Shown here: piece by piece, positions 1-7,302 of the stretch
Position numbering within the stretch: position 1 is the first letter of the stretch
Layout of the letters: each line of letters begins with the position of its first letter
Source of the DNA: Akkermansiaceae bacterium
GTDB lineage: Bacteria > Verrucomicrobiota > Verrucomicrobiia > Verrucomicrobiales > Akkermansiaceae
Direction of reading: 5' to 3'
NCBI GenBank assembly: GCA_029288115.1
Contig: JARFPV010000413.1
Span: 1 to 14,096, forward strand
DNA length: 14,096 bases
Made by a program: the position numbers and the translations under genes
Notes under the pieces: model-generated
What the model was told of the DNA's origin: nothing
What the model saw: the letters and a program-made list of their open reading frames with translations, nothing else
Databases searched by the model: none

Positions 1-55
<55 letters not shown>

Positions 56-60
56 ATTTA

Positions 61-128
61 CAAGCAGAAGCCGCAATCCGAGATTTGGATTCAAGTCTCG
101 TGGGCTCGGAGATGTGTATAAGAGACAG
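61..128 (+). other. Illumina P7 / Nextera transposase adapter (contamination)
   Basis: Positions 61-84 match the P7 flow-cell oligo with a few mismatches, 85-94 look like a 10-base i7 index, and 95-128 match the Nextera read-2 adapter. The adapter ends in the 19-base Tn5 mosaic end AGATGTGTATAAGAGACAG at 110-128. Translated in the frame of the next gene it gives the artefact peptide SLVGSEMCIRDR. Genomic sequence begins at about 129, so any gene start placed inside this segment is false. Confidence 0.97.
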
Positions 129-129
129 G

Positions 130-612
130 TTTAAGGAATATCACCGCACGATTGATGCTCAGAATCGTTTTAATGCTGAATACGCTCGTATCCAAAAGGG
201 AGTGAATGAGAGAAGCGAGGCGATGAATAGGGTGCGTGGTATGATCAGTACGCTCGCCAAAGAAATCAAAAAAGGTGAGCTTCCAGCGGAGGAGTTGGAG
301 AACAAACGAAATGAGGGGCAGATGCTGACTCAGGAGCTCCGGATGATGGAGAATGGAACGCGTGAGTTTACAACGAGCGAAAAGCAGCGGGTTGCAAAAC
401 TCAAGGCATCAAGCATGCAAGGCATCATGAAGGAGATCAAACAGAAGGTCGCCGAACATGCCAAGAAGCAGAACTTTGACTTCGTTTTTGATAAGTCGGG
501 AAAAAACACCAACCAGGTTTCGTTTTTTATCTATCTCAGAGACGCCCAAGACATCACGGCACTCATGCTCAAGGAGCTTAACAAGTTTGCTCCCGGAGCG
601 GGTGGTAACTAA
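130..612 (+). CDS. OmpH/Skp-family periplasmic chaperone, 5'-truncated
   Basis: About 160 C-terminal residues of an OmpH (Skp-like) protein are visible. Skp proteins are periplasmic trimers that hold unfolded outer-membrane proteins on the way to the BAM complex. The visible part is a long, highly charged helical hairpin rich in Lys, Glu, Gln and Met, followed by the usual C-terminal block (KKQNFDFVFDKSG, then a strand and helix ending LKELNKF). The signal peptide and first strand, roughly 30-40 residues, are missing because the contig begins inside the gene. The upstream open frame is adapter-derived. The stop lies 20 bases before the rodA start, so the two genes probably form one transcription unit. 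The family call is good; whether it is the orthologue of skp itself is uncertain. Confidence 0.82.
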   Translation, partial: FKEYHRTIDAQNRFNAEYARIQKGVNERSEAMNRVRGMISTLAKEIKKGELPAEELENKRNEGQMLTQELRMMENGTREFTTSEKQRVAKLKASSMQGIMKEIKQKVAEHAKKQNFDFVFDKSGKNTNQVSFFIYLRDAQDITALMLKELNKFAPGAGGN

Positions 613-632
613 CAGGTATTTGCTGCCCTGCC

Positions 633-1814
633 ATGACGCCGCTACTGCGCAAAATTCTCGGAATGAACTGGCTGCTGGTGCTTACCATGCTGGCGCTTGC
701 AGTTTTCGGGGTCTATGCCATCGAGAGCGCAGCAAGACATTTACCCCAAGGTGGGGAGTATTATGCTAACATGCATAAGAAGTGGATTATTCTCGGGTGT
801 GTTGTTTTTATGGCAACCGCCCTGATCGATTACCGTTGGATTCGCTGGCTCGGCATTCCTATGTATCTGGTGGGGCTTGCCCTGATGATTGTGGCGATGT
901 CGGCTGGAAATGAAGTGCACCAGCTTCGGTTCGGCGGGCTTTCGTTTCAGCCCACCCAGCTTGGTATCGCGGGGGGGATTGTGTTGATCGGCTCGTTGTT
1001 GCAGGATTTGCCGCGACTCCATCCGGTGTTCAAATTGCCAATTCTCAAGGTGGCGATTATCGGTTTGCTTGCCGGTATTCCTTTTCTTGTGGTGGTGAAA
1101 ATGGGGGATATGGGATCGGCGATGGTCTGGCTACCTGTCACAGCGGTCATCATGTTTGCGGGAGGTATTCCATACCGTTACCTGCTGTTTATGGGGATCG
1201 TGGGATTTGGGCTGTTTGCCATTGCCTACTTTGTGGTGCTACCGAAGGAATCCGAGCGGGGAGCTGGCCGGATCGAACTCTATCTCGATATGCTCAATGA
1301 ACGTGAGGTTGATATCAACGGCGATGCCTATGCACCTTACTGGGTGTCCACATCCATAGGTAAAGCAGGATACAAGGGCATCGGATGGAATGCCGATAGC
1401 CAACGCGGCTCTCTGCACGACAAGAAGTACATTCCTTGGAAAACGGCCCACAACGACTTCATTTTTGCGGTCATAGGCGAGGAGCAGGGGTTTCGCGGTA
1501 GCCTGCTTTTGCTGACCGGGTATTCTCTACTCCTAATCCAGTGTCTATTCATCGCGTTTTACAGCCGCGATAGCTCAGGGAGAATCATCTCTGCGGCAGT
1601 CGTGGCGTTGCTGTTCGCCCACATTTTTGAAAACATAGGCATGTGTGTTCTACTCACACCGATCACAGGTATTCCACTGCCCCTAGTCAGTTACTCGGGG
1701 ACATTTGTGGTTATGTGTATGTTTTTGTTAGGTTTGGTGCAGAGCGTATGGGTGCACCGGAATGCGGAAATAGACGAGCCTGCTGAGGACCTCGAGAGGA
1801 GGAAGTTCGGCTAG
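633..1814 (+). CDS. rodA: RodA-type SEDS peptidoglycan glycosyltransferase
   Basis: This 393-residue polytopic inner-membrane protein belongs to the SEDS family (RodA/FtsW/SpoVE). These enzymes polymerise lipid II into glycan strands, RodA with a class B PBP in the elongation complex. Visible family marks are MGDMGSAM near 157-164 (the GDxG region), the extracellular block HNDFIFAVIGEE at 273-284 whose Asp275 matches the catalytic Asp, and NIGMCVLLTPITGIPLPLVSY at 334-354. RodA fits better than FtsW because of the IGKAGYKGIGW context and the length. The usual QPSELxK motif reads QPTQLGI at 106-112, so the conserved Glu and Lys are both lost. It follows the chaperone by 20 bases with no evident Shine-Dalgarno. 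Its stop converges on the minus-strand gene ending at 1828. Confidence 0.88.
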   Translation: MTPLLRKILGMNWLLVLTMLALAVFGVYAIESAARHLPQGGEYYANMHKKWIILGCVVFMATALIDYRWIRWLGIPMYLVGLALMIVAMSAGNEVHQLRFGGLSFQPTQLGIAGGIVLIGSLLQDLPRLHPVFKLPILKVAIIGLLAGIPFLVVVKMGDMGSAMVWLPVTAVIMFAGGIPYRYLLFMGIVGFGLFAIAYFVVLPKESERGAGRIELYLDMLNEREVDINGDAYAPYWVSTSIGKAGYKGIGWNADSQRGSLHDKKYIPWKTAHNDFIFAVIGEEQGFRGSLLLLTGYSLLLIQCLFIAFYSRDSSGRIISAAVVALLFAHIFENIGMCVLLTPITGIPLPLVSYSGTFVVMCMFLLGLVQSVWVHRNAEIDEPAEDLERRKFG

Positions 1815-1827
1815 AGTGATAGCTCGA

Positions 1828-2139
1828 TTAATGTGTGTGTGAGGAGTCGTCCTCCCACGGTGTGTCACGCACCTCCTTCGATTCCGGGTGCATAATGTCT
1901 CGCTGAGCACCCTTTTTTCTAACCAGTGAGCGCCGGAATTTGCGGTATTCCTCGTGCATCAGGCTGTTGATGTAATCAAATGTAACCGCCAGTGACAGCA
2001 TAAGCGGTAGCACAATCAGGAGGTGATACAGAGAATCCTCGAGTCGGTTTGTCAATATGGCGGCTATCCCCATGTAGATCTCCCAGCAGGAAACCAAAAC
2101 GGCAGCCAGAGTTCCCAGAGTGAGAATGAACTGGCGCAT
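1828..2139 (-). CDS. Small two-helix membrane protein, unknown function
   Basis: I do not recognise this protein of 103 residues. It has two predicted membrane helices (about residues 4-27 and 40-61) joined by a short loop (TNRLEDS). A positively charged segment (HEEYRKFRRSLVRKKGAQR) and an acidic, His-rich tail follow. I chose the ATG at 2139 (MRQFILTLG) because the frame upstream, which could start at 2223, has low-complexity composition and would overlap the fabH stop. There is no Shine-Dalgarno; the leader reads TTAACCAAACC, like other starts in this window. It lies 77 bases downstream of fabH on the same strand and may be co-transcribed. Its 3' end converges on rodA, 13 bases away. The coding call is fairly safe; the role is unknown. 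Confidence 0.6.
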   Translation of the reverse strand: MRQFILTLGTLAAVLVSCWEIYMGIAAILTNRLEDSLYHLLIVLPLMLSLAVTFDYINSLMHEEYRKFRRSLVRKKGAQRDIMHPESKEVRDTPWEDDSSHTH

Positions 2140-2216
2140 GGTTTGGTTAAGAATTAGGAATGGGTAATTTGGAATGGCGAGGCCGTGAATCCTAACTCGT
2201 AATGGGCCATTGAGAG

Positions 2217-3215
2217 TTACCACTCAATCGCGGTGGCTGCCCAGGTGAGCCCGGCGCCAAATACGACTAGAATGATGTTGTCGCCTCGTTCGAATCTGCC
2301 CTCACGATGCGCCTCATCCAAGGCGATGGCTACTGCGGCAGCCGAGGTGTTGCCATACTTGTGAAGGTTCACGTAGACCTTTTCGTTTGGTATAGTCAGT
2401 CGATCGGCGATAGCATCGATAATACGAAGGTTCGCTTGATGCGGGACTACGAGCTTGATGTCGTCAGGCGTTAACCCGGCGCGTTCGATGACTTTTTCTG
2501 CTGCGTTACGCATGGCATTGACAGCCAGCTTAAAGACTTCGCGGCCTTGCATCGAAAGCGTGTTGAGATGTTGGTCAGCATTGGCGGCGGTGATTGGGCA
2601 GGCGGAACCTCCACCGCCGATTTTTAACAAATCTGTATGGCGTCCATCGCTTCCGGTCTCGGTGGCGATGATCCGTCCTTCTCCTGACTCAGACTTTCGC
2701 AGAACTGCGGCGCCCGCACCATCGCCGAAAAGCACACAGGTGTTTCGGTCCTCCCAGTTCGTCACTGAGGAAAGTTTTTCTGCTCCCACAATCAGAGCGT
2801 TTTCATAGGCACCATCTGAAATGAGACGACGGGCGATTTTCATCGCATAGAGAAATCCTGAGCAGGCGGCGGAAATATCAAATGCAACCGCAGAATTTGC
2901 TCCCAGAGCCGTCTGAACGTAGCATGCCGTTGCCGGGGTTGGTGTGTCTGGAGTGATGGTAGCTACGATGATCAACTGCACATCTTCATGGGCGATTCCT
3001 GCCTGATCGAGCGCGCGCTGACCAGCCTTGGTTGCCATGTGAGATGTGAACTCGTCGTCTGCTGCGATGCGCCGCTCCTTGATGCCGGTTCGGCTCGTGA
3101 TCCACTCGTCACTGGTATCGACCATTTTTGCCAGGTCGTCATTGGTAAGGATGCGTTCGGGCAGATAACTGCCGGTTCCGGCAATCTTGACTGGGTGGTC
3201 GGTGGCTTCACTCAT
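2217..3215 (-). CDS. fabH: 3-oxoacyl-ACP synthase III (KAS III)
   Basis: This cytosolic thiolase-fold enzyme condenses acetyl-CoA (or another short acyl-CoA) with malonyl-ACP to start type II fatty-acid synthesis. All three catalytic residues are present: Cys118 in DISAACSGFLYA, His259 in VVPHQANLRI and Asn289 in KYGNTSAAA. The N-terminal ITGTGSYLPE-type start (IAGTGSYLPE, 11-20) and the DTSDEWITSRTGI block (33-45) are typical. Length, 332 residues, is normal, so the gene looks intact. It follows plsX by 65 bases on the same strand, the order seen in the classic rpmF-plsX-fabH cluster. The fabD and fabG genes that often come next are absent. The ATG at 3215 has no Shine-Dalgarno. Confidence 0.96.
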   Translation of the reverse strand: MSEATDHPVKIAGTGSYLPERILTNDDLAKMVDTSDEWITSRTGIKERRIAADDEFTSHMATKAGQRALDQAGIAHEDVQLIIVATITPDTPTPATACYVQTALGANSAVAFDISAACSGFLYAMKIARRLISDGAYENALIVGAEKLSSVTNWEDRNTCVLFGDGAGAAVLRKSESGEGRIIATETGSDGRHTDLLKIGGGGSACPITAANADQHLNTLSMQGREVFKLAVNAMRNAAEKVIERAGLTPDDIKLVVPHQANLRIIDAIADRLTIPNEKVYVNLHKYGNTSAAAVAIALDEAHREGRFERGDNIILVVFGAGLTWAATAIEW

Positions 3216-3280
3216 AAGAAATCAAACAGTGTTCGCTGGCGTGAAATGTAGCGATTATCCAGAGGATGAACAGCTTTATG

Positions 3281-4303
3281 TCATGGGCGGTTAATTTCCG
3301 TCAGTGCGGTCTCGATATGAGGATTCACCTCGAGACTGACGGTCTCACGCGCCACGCGGATGGCATTCTGGATGGCAAGTGCGGATGAACCACCGTGTCC
3401 GATGATGCAAACCCCATTGACACCGAGCAGAGGTGACCCTCCGACGTATTCGTAGCTGCTCTTCTTTTTTACCGCTTTGAATGCGCCACGAGCAATGGCT
3501 GCTCCCATGATACGGAAGGGGCTGCGTTTAAACTCGAGCTTGAGCCACTTGGACATTGCCTTGGCGGTTGCCTCACAAGTTTTCAGAATGATGTTCCCCG
3601 TGAATCCGTCACAGACGACAACGTCGAGCTTGCTATCAAAGAGATCGTGCCCCTCGACATTACCGATAAAGTCAAATGGCGCACGCCCCGTTGATTCAAG
3701 ATGCTTGAGTAAGGCGAATGTCTCCTTGGTGAAGGTTGTGCCTTTCTCGTCTTCTTCGCCGTTTGACATCAGCCCGACTCGTGGACGATCTACACCGAGA
3801 ACGTTATTCGCGTAGACGGCTCCCATCAGTGCGTAAGTGACAAGATGTTGAGGTTTGGCTTCGGGATTGGCTCCAGCATCAAGAAGCTGGCATATGCCAT
3901 ATTCGTTTGGAATGGCTGTGGCGATGCCTGCACGTTCGACTCCCTTGAGAGTTCGGAGTTTTACGGTGGCGGCAGCTACGGCAGCGCCTGTGTTGCCAGC
4001 GCTCACGACGGCATGTGCATCACCGGACTTAACGAGATCGGTCGCTACCGAGATGGATGAGTTTTTTTTCCGGCGAAGTGCTTTTGCCCCTGACTCATCC
4101 ATGCCCACCACCTCGGACGCGTGGACAATCTTGATGCGGCTGTCAGTGATGCCATGCTCTTTGATGAGGTGACCAATCACTTCGGAGTCACCCACGAGAT
4201 AGAGTTGATCGATGTCCTTGTAGAGCTTGAGCGCGTTGCGTGCGCCTATGATGTTAATCTCAGGGGCGTGGTCTCCGCCCATGGCATCCAGTGCGATGTT
4301 CAT
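3281..4303 (-). CDS. plsX: Phosphate acyltransferase PlsX
   Basis: PlsX converts acyl-ACP and phosphate into acyl-phosphate, the acyl donor used by PlsY at the membrane in phospholipid synthesis. The protein begins with the family's N-terminal signature ALDAMGGDHAPE. SAGNTGA, KGVERAGIAT, DGFTGNIILKT and GHGGSSALAIQNAI follow in the expected order. The frame is open upstream to 4384, but those 27 extra residues precede the conserved MNIALDAMGG start and read into the terminator hairpin, so I place the start at the ATG at 4303 (340 residues, normal for the family). There is no Shine-Dalgarno; the leader is T-rich. It sits between the rpmF terminator hairpin and fabH, so it may have its own promoter or depend on read-through. 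Confidence 0.95.
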   Translation of the reverse strand: MNIALDAMGGDHAPEINIIGARNALKLYKDIDQLYLVGDSEVIGHLIKEHGITDSRIKIVHASEVVGMDESGAKALRRKKNSSISVATDLVKSGDAHAVVSAGNTGAAVAAATVKLRTLKGVERAGIATAIPNEYGICQLLDAGANPEAKPQHLVTYALMGAVYANNVLGVDRPRVGLMSNGEEDEKGTTFTKETFALLKHLESTGRAPFDFIGNVEGHDLFDSKLDVVVCDGFTGNIILKTCEATAKAMSKWLKLEFKRSPFRIMGAAIARGAFKAVKKKSSYEYVGGSPLLGVNGVCIIGHGGSSALAIQNAIRVARETVSLEVNPHIETALTEINRP

Positions 4304-4377
4304 AGAGAAAAAACTAGAGGTTTCTGATAGCCGCGTAAACCCTGAAAAGGAAAGACGCGATATGAGAGGGTAGGGTG

Positions 4378-4418
4378 AAAACAAAACGTAGCGGAATGCC
4401 GAGGCATTCCGCTACGTT
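4378..4418 (-). terminator. Rho-independent terminator after rpmF
   Basis: A perfect 16-bp inverted repeat (4385-4400 with 4403-4418) has only two bases between the arms. Read on the minus strand, the direction of rpmF, it is followed at once by TTGTTTT. It lies 30 bases past the rpmF stop and ahead of the plsX start. This should separate high expression of the ribosomal protein from the lipid genes, either as a full terminator or as a partial one that lets some transcription through. Confidence 0.85.
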
Positions 4419-4448
4419 GAATGATTCATCAGTAAAATGAATGCCTCG

Positions 4449-4631
4449 TTAGAGGGCATCCACTTCGAGCACCTGACGCTCGCGGTAAGTTCCGCAGTGC
4501 GGGCATGCAATGTGTGAGGGCACGCGGCTCTCGCACTCGGGGCACGTCTTGAGCTTCGGTGTACGCCAGCGGTTTGCTCCGCGGCGCATCTTTTGCTTCA
4601 TTTTGGATGTTCTGCGCTTAGGTACGGCCAT
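4449..4631 (-). CDS. rpmF: 50S ribosomal protein L32
   Basis: This 60-residue protein of the large ribosomal subunit begins with the diagnostic AVPKRRTSKMKQKMRR. It carries a zinc ribbon with two CxxC knuckles: Cys30/Cys33 (CPEC) and Cys43/Cys46 (CPHC). It is therefore the zinc-binding C+ form. It lies 59 bases downstream of the DUF177 gene, the usual bacterial pairing (yceD-rpmF). There is no Shine-Dalgarno; the leader contains TTTAACCAACCACTACC before the ATG. A strong hairpin terminator follows the gene. Confidence 0.97.
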   Translation of the reverse strand: MAVPKRRTSKMKQKMRRGANRWRTPKLKTCPECESRVPSHIACPHCGTYRERQVLEVDAL

Positions 4632-4690
4632 GGTAGTGGTTGGTTAAATGGTTGATTTTGATGAGATACAGAGTGTTTTCTGATAGGAAA

Positions 4691-5191
4691 TCATGACTCA
4701 GATGAGTCGTCCTGAATTGCGTCCAGAGCGTCCCAAGGATTGGGTGCTTCGTCGCGGGGAGGGGTCTTTACATCATCCCTGGTGGGTTTGTCCACTGCTA
4801 AATACCGGGAATCCACTTCGCAGTCCATAGGCTCGTCAGCCTCGTCACAACGTGGATAATCAGGGAAACGGACCACAATTTCCTCTCTTAGACAGTCTAC
4901 AAGGTCCACTTGGGAGCCCGTGAGCTCGATACTCAGATCAAAGGAATCCACAATAATCGTCTGCTCAAACTTCTGTAATGTACGCACACAGGTGAAGCGC
5001 ATTTTGACCTCCAGGCTACCGCGCACCAGTAGCTCGGAATCAAATTTCTGTAGATGGAGGTCGTATTCAAGAGGTCCAGCCGCGTTCAAATCTCCATCAG
5101 GCAGGTCAAAGATCGATCCGTCCAACTCTCCTGAGAAGGTTTTTCCCTCCTCGGGCAAAGTAGCGGTGTCAATAGTAAGGTGCTTTTTCAT
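4691..5191 (-). CDS. YceD/DUF177-family protein
   Basis: This 166-residue cytosolic protein belongs to the DUF177 (YceD) family, almost always encoded just before rpmF and linked to large-subunit rRNA maturation in some organisms. Visible features are the central strand block RGSLEVKMRFTCVRTLQKFE (57-76), the LTGSQVDLVDCLREEIVVRFP region (90-110) leading to YPRCD, and the C-terminal NPWDALDAI, which matches the family's usual ending. The tail is acidic and Ser-rich. The family's usual second C-terminal cysteine pair is only partly recognisable (Cys115, Cys124). It begins 13 bases after the selD stop and so looks co-transcribed with selD. Family assignment rests on context as well as sequence. 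Confidence 0.85.
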   Translation of the reverse strand: MKKHLTIDTATLPEEGKTFSGELDGSIFDLPDGDLNAAGPLEYDLHLQKFDSELLVRGSLEVKMRFTCVRTLQKFEQTIIVDSFDLSIELTGSQVDLVDCLREEIVVRFPDYPRCDEADEPMDCEVDSRYLAVDKPTRDDVKTPPRDEAPNPWDALDAIQDDSSES

Positions 5192-5204
5192 GAATTGCAG
5201 TCAA

Positions 5205-6263
5205 TTAGGAAGCGCTCAGATGGATTGCCTTGTCTTGCTGCGGCACTGTTCTTCCGATTTCCACCGCACATGGAGCACCGGTTTCCTCAAGTGTTTCCAT
5301 GACAGCGTTGAGATTTTCCTCAGGCACACTTAGTAACAGTCCACCGGACGTCTGGGCGTCGGCTGCAATAAGCTGTAGCGCATCGCTGACGTTATCGGCG
5401 ATATCCAGACGTGGCATCGCGTGCTCAAGGTTCTTGCGGGTGCCTCCGGGGACACAGTCATCGATGACGTGTTGCATGACCTCGGGCGACATCGATGGTA
5501 GCAGTGAGGCGTCAATTTCGGCGGACACACCACTGCCGTCGCATAACTCGATCAGATGACCTGCCAGACCGAAGCCCGTGATGTCTGTGCAGCAGCGGAC
5601 CAGCCCGCGTTCCGCTAGGGTAGCGCCAGGCTTGTTAAGTGTTGCCATCAATTCACTGGCGTGATTGGCGAGTTCTTCCGAGCAAATTCCACGTTTGATT
5701 GCGGTGGAGACAATACCGCTGCCCAGCGGCTTAGTGAGGAGAAGGATTTCGCCCGGGCGTGCATGCGCATTGGCCAGATGGCGTTCAGGGTGCACCATGC
5801 CAGTCACTGCCAGGCCGTAGATAGGTTCTGGGTTTTTGATCGTATGTCCGCCTAGAAGACTGCACTCTGCTTCAACACACATTTCCGCACCACCACGGAA
5901 AATCTCACGGATAGTATCGTTGTCGATCACATCGGACGGCATGCCGGCAATGGCGAGAGCAGTTAGTGGCCGGCCTCCCATAGCATAAACATCTGAGAGC
6001 GAGTTCGCTGCTGCAATACGGCCATAGAGCAATGGGTCGTCGACAATCGGTGTGAAAAAATCCGTCGTCTGCACCAGTGCACGATCGTCGTCGATTTTGA
6101 ACACACCGGCGTCGTCCGCAGTTGCGGAACCTACGAGCAAGCGCTCATCCTGATGTTGAGGCAACCCATGCAGAACCTGCGTGAGCGACTCGGGGTCGAG
6201 TTTAGACGCTCATCCAGCACAGGAGGCTAGTGATGTGAGGCGTATGGTATCTTTGTTGGTCAT
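5205..6263 (-). CDS. selD: Selenide, water dikinase, itself a selenoprotein (in-frame TGA = Sec18)
   Basis: SelD makes selenophosphate from selenide and ATP, the selenium donor for selenocysteine (and for selenouridine in tRNA). The recognisable frame from 6164 lacks the catalytic N-terminus. Reading upstream through one TGA (6212-6210) restores it: the ATG at 6263 gives 352 residues with RLTSLASCAGUASKLDPESL at 8-27. Aligned by eye to E. coli SelD (RLTQYSHGAGCGCK), the TGA sits at catalytic Cys17 and Lys21 at Lys20; E. coli Cys19 is Ser20 here. Further ATP and metal sites are TADDAG (48-53), TTDFFTPIVDDP (66-77), ANSLSDVYAMGG (86-97), LLGGHTI and the C-terminal AQTSGGLLL. A TAA lies just upstream in frame, so 6263 is the first possible ATG. 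A SECIS-like hairpin starts at the TGA. It heads the yceD-rpmF unit. Sec or Cys at this site is known in the family. Confidence 0.93.
6182..6212 (-). promoter_or_regulatory. Candidate bacterial SECIS hairpin with the Sec UGA
   Basis: Read on the minus strand, the UGA starts a hairpin. An outer 6-bp stem pairs UGAGCG with CGCUCA, a 5-base one-sided bulge (UCUAA) follows, then an inner 5-bp stem ACUCG/CGAGU with an ACCC loop. Both stems are perfect Watson-Crick. Bacterial SECIS elements sit just after the UGA inside the coding region and are bound by SelB. The tip here is about 13-14 bases past the UGA, slightly closer than usual. A loop G is obtained only if the closing G-C pair opens. The position is right; function is inferred. 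Confidence 0.6.
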
Positions 6264-6423
6264 GATGATTTAGCTTGAGCAAGTGCGGTGAGTGCTTTCT
6301 GAGAGCAAGGTTCTAGCATGTGTGCATGCGTTCGCAAGTCAGAGAGTAAAAGTCTGCGTAATATTGCGCTTTTTTTGCTTCTAGGATGTCAAATTTCCTA
6401 GCAAGCTACGACGCACTTACCCC
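6264..6423. promoter_or_regulatory. Divergent intergenic region between selD and the 6424 gene
   Basis: This 160-base gap should hold promoters in both directions. On the minus strand there is an exact TTGACA (6392-6387), but the nearest good -10 (TATTAC, 6363-6358) is 23 bases away, too far for a standard promoter. On the plus strand a TAATAT (6359-6364) lacks a good -35. An inverted repeat CTAGGA/TCCTAG (6381-6386, 6396-6401) overlaps the TTGACA and could be an operator. A smaller GCATG/CATGC pair lies near 6316-6329. No RNA gene was seen. Promoter positions are guesses. Confidence 0.3.
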
Positions 6424-7302
6424 ATGAGTGAAGTCACCAGTAACCCCGACGCCCCGGTTTGCAAGCCCACCAAGTGGTTCCTGTGGCGCGCCCTCGCCAT
6501 GCTCACGATGTTCAGTGTGTTTGCTATTCTCTTTTTTAAGGACGGTATGTGGGGCTATCGCGAGAAAAATCTCCACTTCTATGTGCATGAGGCGTTTGTC
6601 CAGGCTGGGAAGGATTTTCAAAAAATGGATGACTCTGCGGAAGCCGATTGGAAAAAATATGTATCAGGGAAAAAAGTTCTCTTCCCCGATGACGCGTCCG
6701 AAGTGTTACCCCGCGATGCTGATATCGACATGCCCTGGCCAGAGGAAATAGCCGACGGCTTCAGCCTGATGAAGGAGAAGGGTGGTCAGAATGGTGCGGC
6801 GCGGCTTTGGGAAGACTATAGTGGCGCTCGTGAATGGAGTTCCGAGACAGAAGAGAAACCATTTAAAAAAGGCAAAATCACCGAGCAGTTTGTCGCCCTC
6901 GGCGTGACCGGTCTACTCGTCGCCGTCACTCTGTTTTTCCTCATCCGCACCATGAACCGCCAAATCAGCGCGAACGATGATGCACTGCACACCCAAGACG
7001 GTCGCAGGATTCCCTACACCGATATGGTGAGAGTGGATAAACGCAAGTGGGACACCAAGGGGCTCGCCTTGATCTACTACAAAGATGGTGATGCGGAAAA
7101 GAAAGCCAAGATCGACGGCATGGTTTACGGCCAGTTTAAGGAAGAGGACGGAGCACCTGCAGAAAAACTCTTCGCCTACGTCATGGAGCGATTCAAAGGC
7201 GAGGTGATTGAATACAGCGACCTCGACGAAGAAGATGAGGAGGCTGACGACTCGGTGGCCGAAAGTGGCGACGCCGATGAAAATAAAGATAACAATTCAT
7301 GA
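6424..7302 (+). CDS. Unknown two-helix membrane protein with acidic tail
   Basis: I do not recognise this 292-residue protein. It has a short N-terminal segment, a membrane helix at about 18-38, a mostly charged loop of about 115 residues (40-153) and a second helix at about 155-175 (FVALGVTGLLVAVTLFFLIR). After that comes a soluble domain (190-262) whose pattern RIPYTDMVRVDKRKWDTKG followed by strands and a final helix is reminiscent of small bacterial PH-like domains. The last 25-30 residues are almost all Asp, Glu and Ser. The Trp-rich loop (WPEEIADG, RLWEDY) probably faces outside. It is divergent from selD and lies 62 bases before acpP on the same strand. No Shine-Dalgarno precedes the ATG (leader ACTTACCCC). 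The PH-like idea is weak. Confidence 0.75.
   Translation: MSEVTSNPDAPVCKPTKWFLWRALAMLTMFSVFAILFFKDGMWGYREKNLHFYVHEAFVQAGKDFQKMDDSAEADWKKYVSGKKVLFPDDASEVLPRDADIDMPWPEEIADGFSLMKEKGGQNGAARLWEDYSGAREWSSETEEKPFKKGKITEQFVALGVTGLLVAVTLFFLIRTMNRQISANDDALHTQDGRRIPYTDMVRVDKRKWDTKGLALIYYKDGDAEKKAKIDGMVYGQFKEEDGAPAEKLFAYVMERFKGEVIEYSDLDEEDEEADDSVAESGDADENKDNNS

Noticed and set aside
85..129. Start of a 175-residue protein at TTG 85
   Set aside because: These codons are Illumina index and Nextera adapter, not genome; the Skp-like gene is simply truncated.
458..769. Plus-strand open frame spanning the Skp-rodA junction
   Set aside because: It is a shadow of two well supported genes in another frame, with no family-like features.
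4304..4384. N-terminal extension of PlsX to 4384
   Set aside because: It precedes the conserved MNIALDAMGGDHAP start, has no family similarity and borders the terminator.
5205..6164. selD starting at TTG 6164 (319 residues)
   Set aside because: It lacks the catalytic loop; the homologous N-terminus is found in frame upstream through the Sec TGA.
6358..6392. Exact TTGACA with TATTAC as a selD promoter
   Set aside because: Spacing is 23 bases, outside the normal 16-18; kept only as a low-confidence note.
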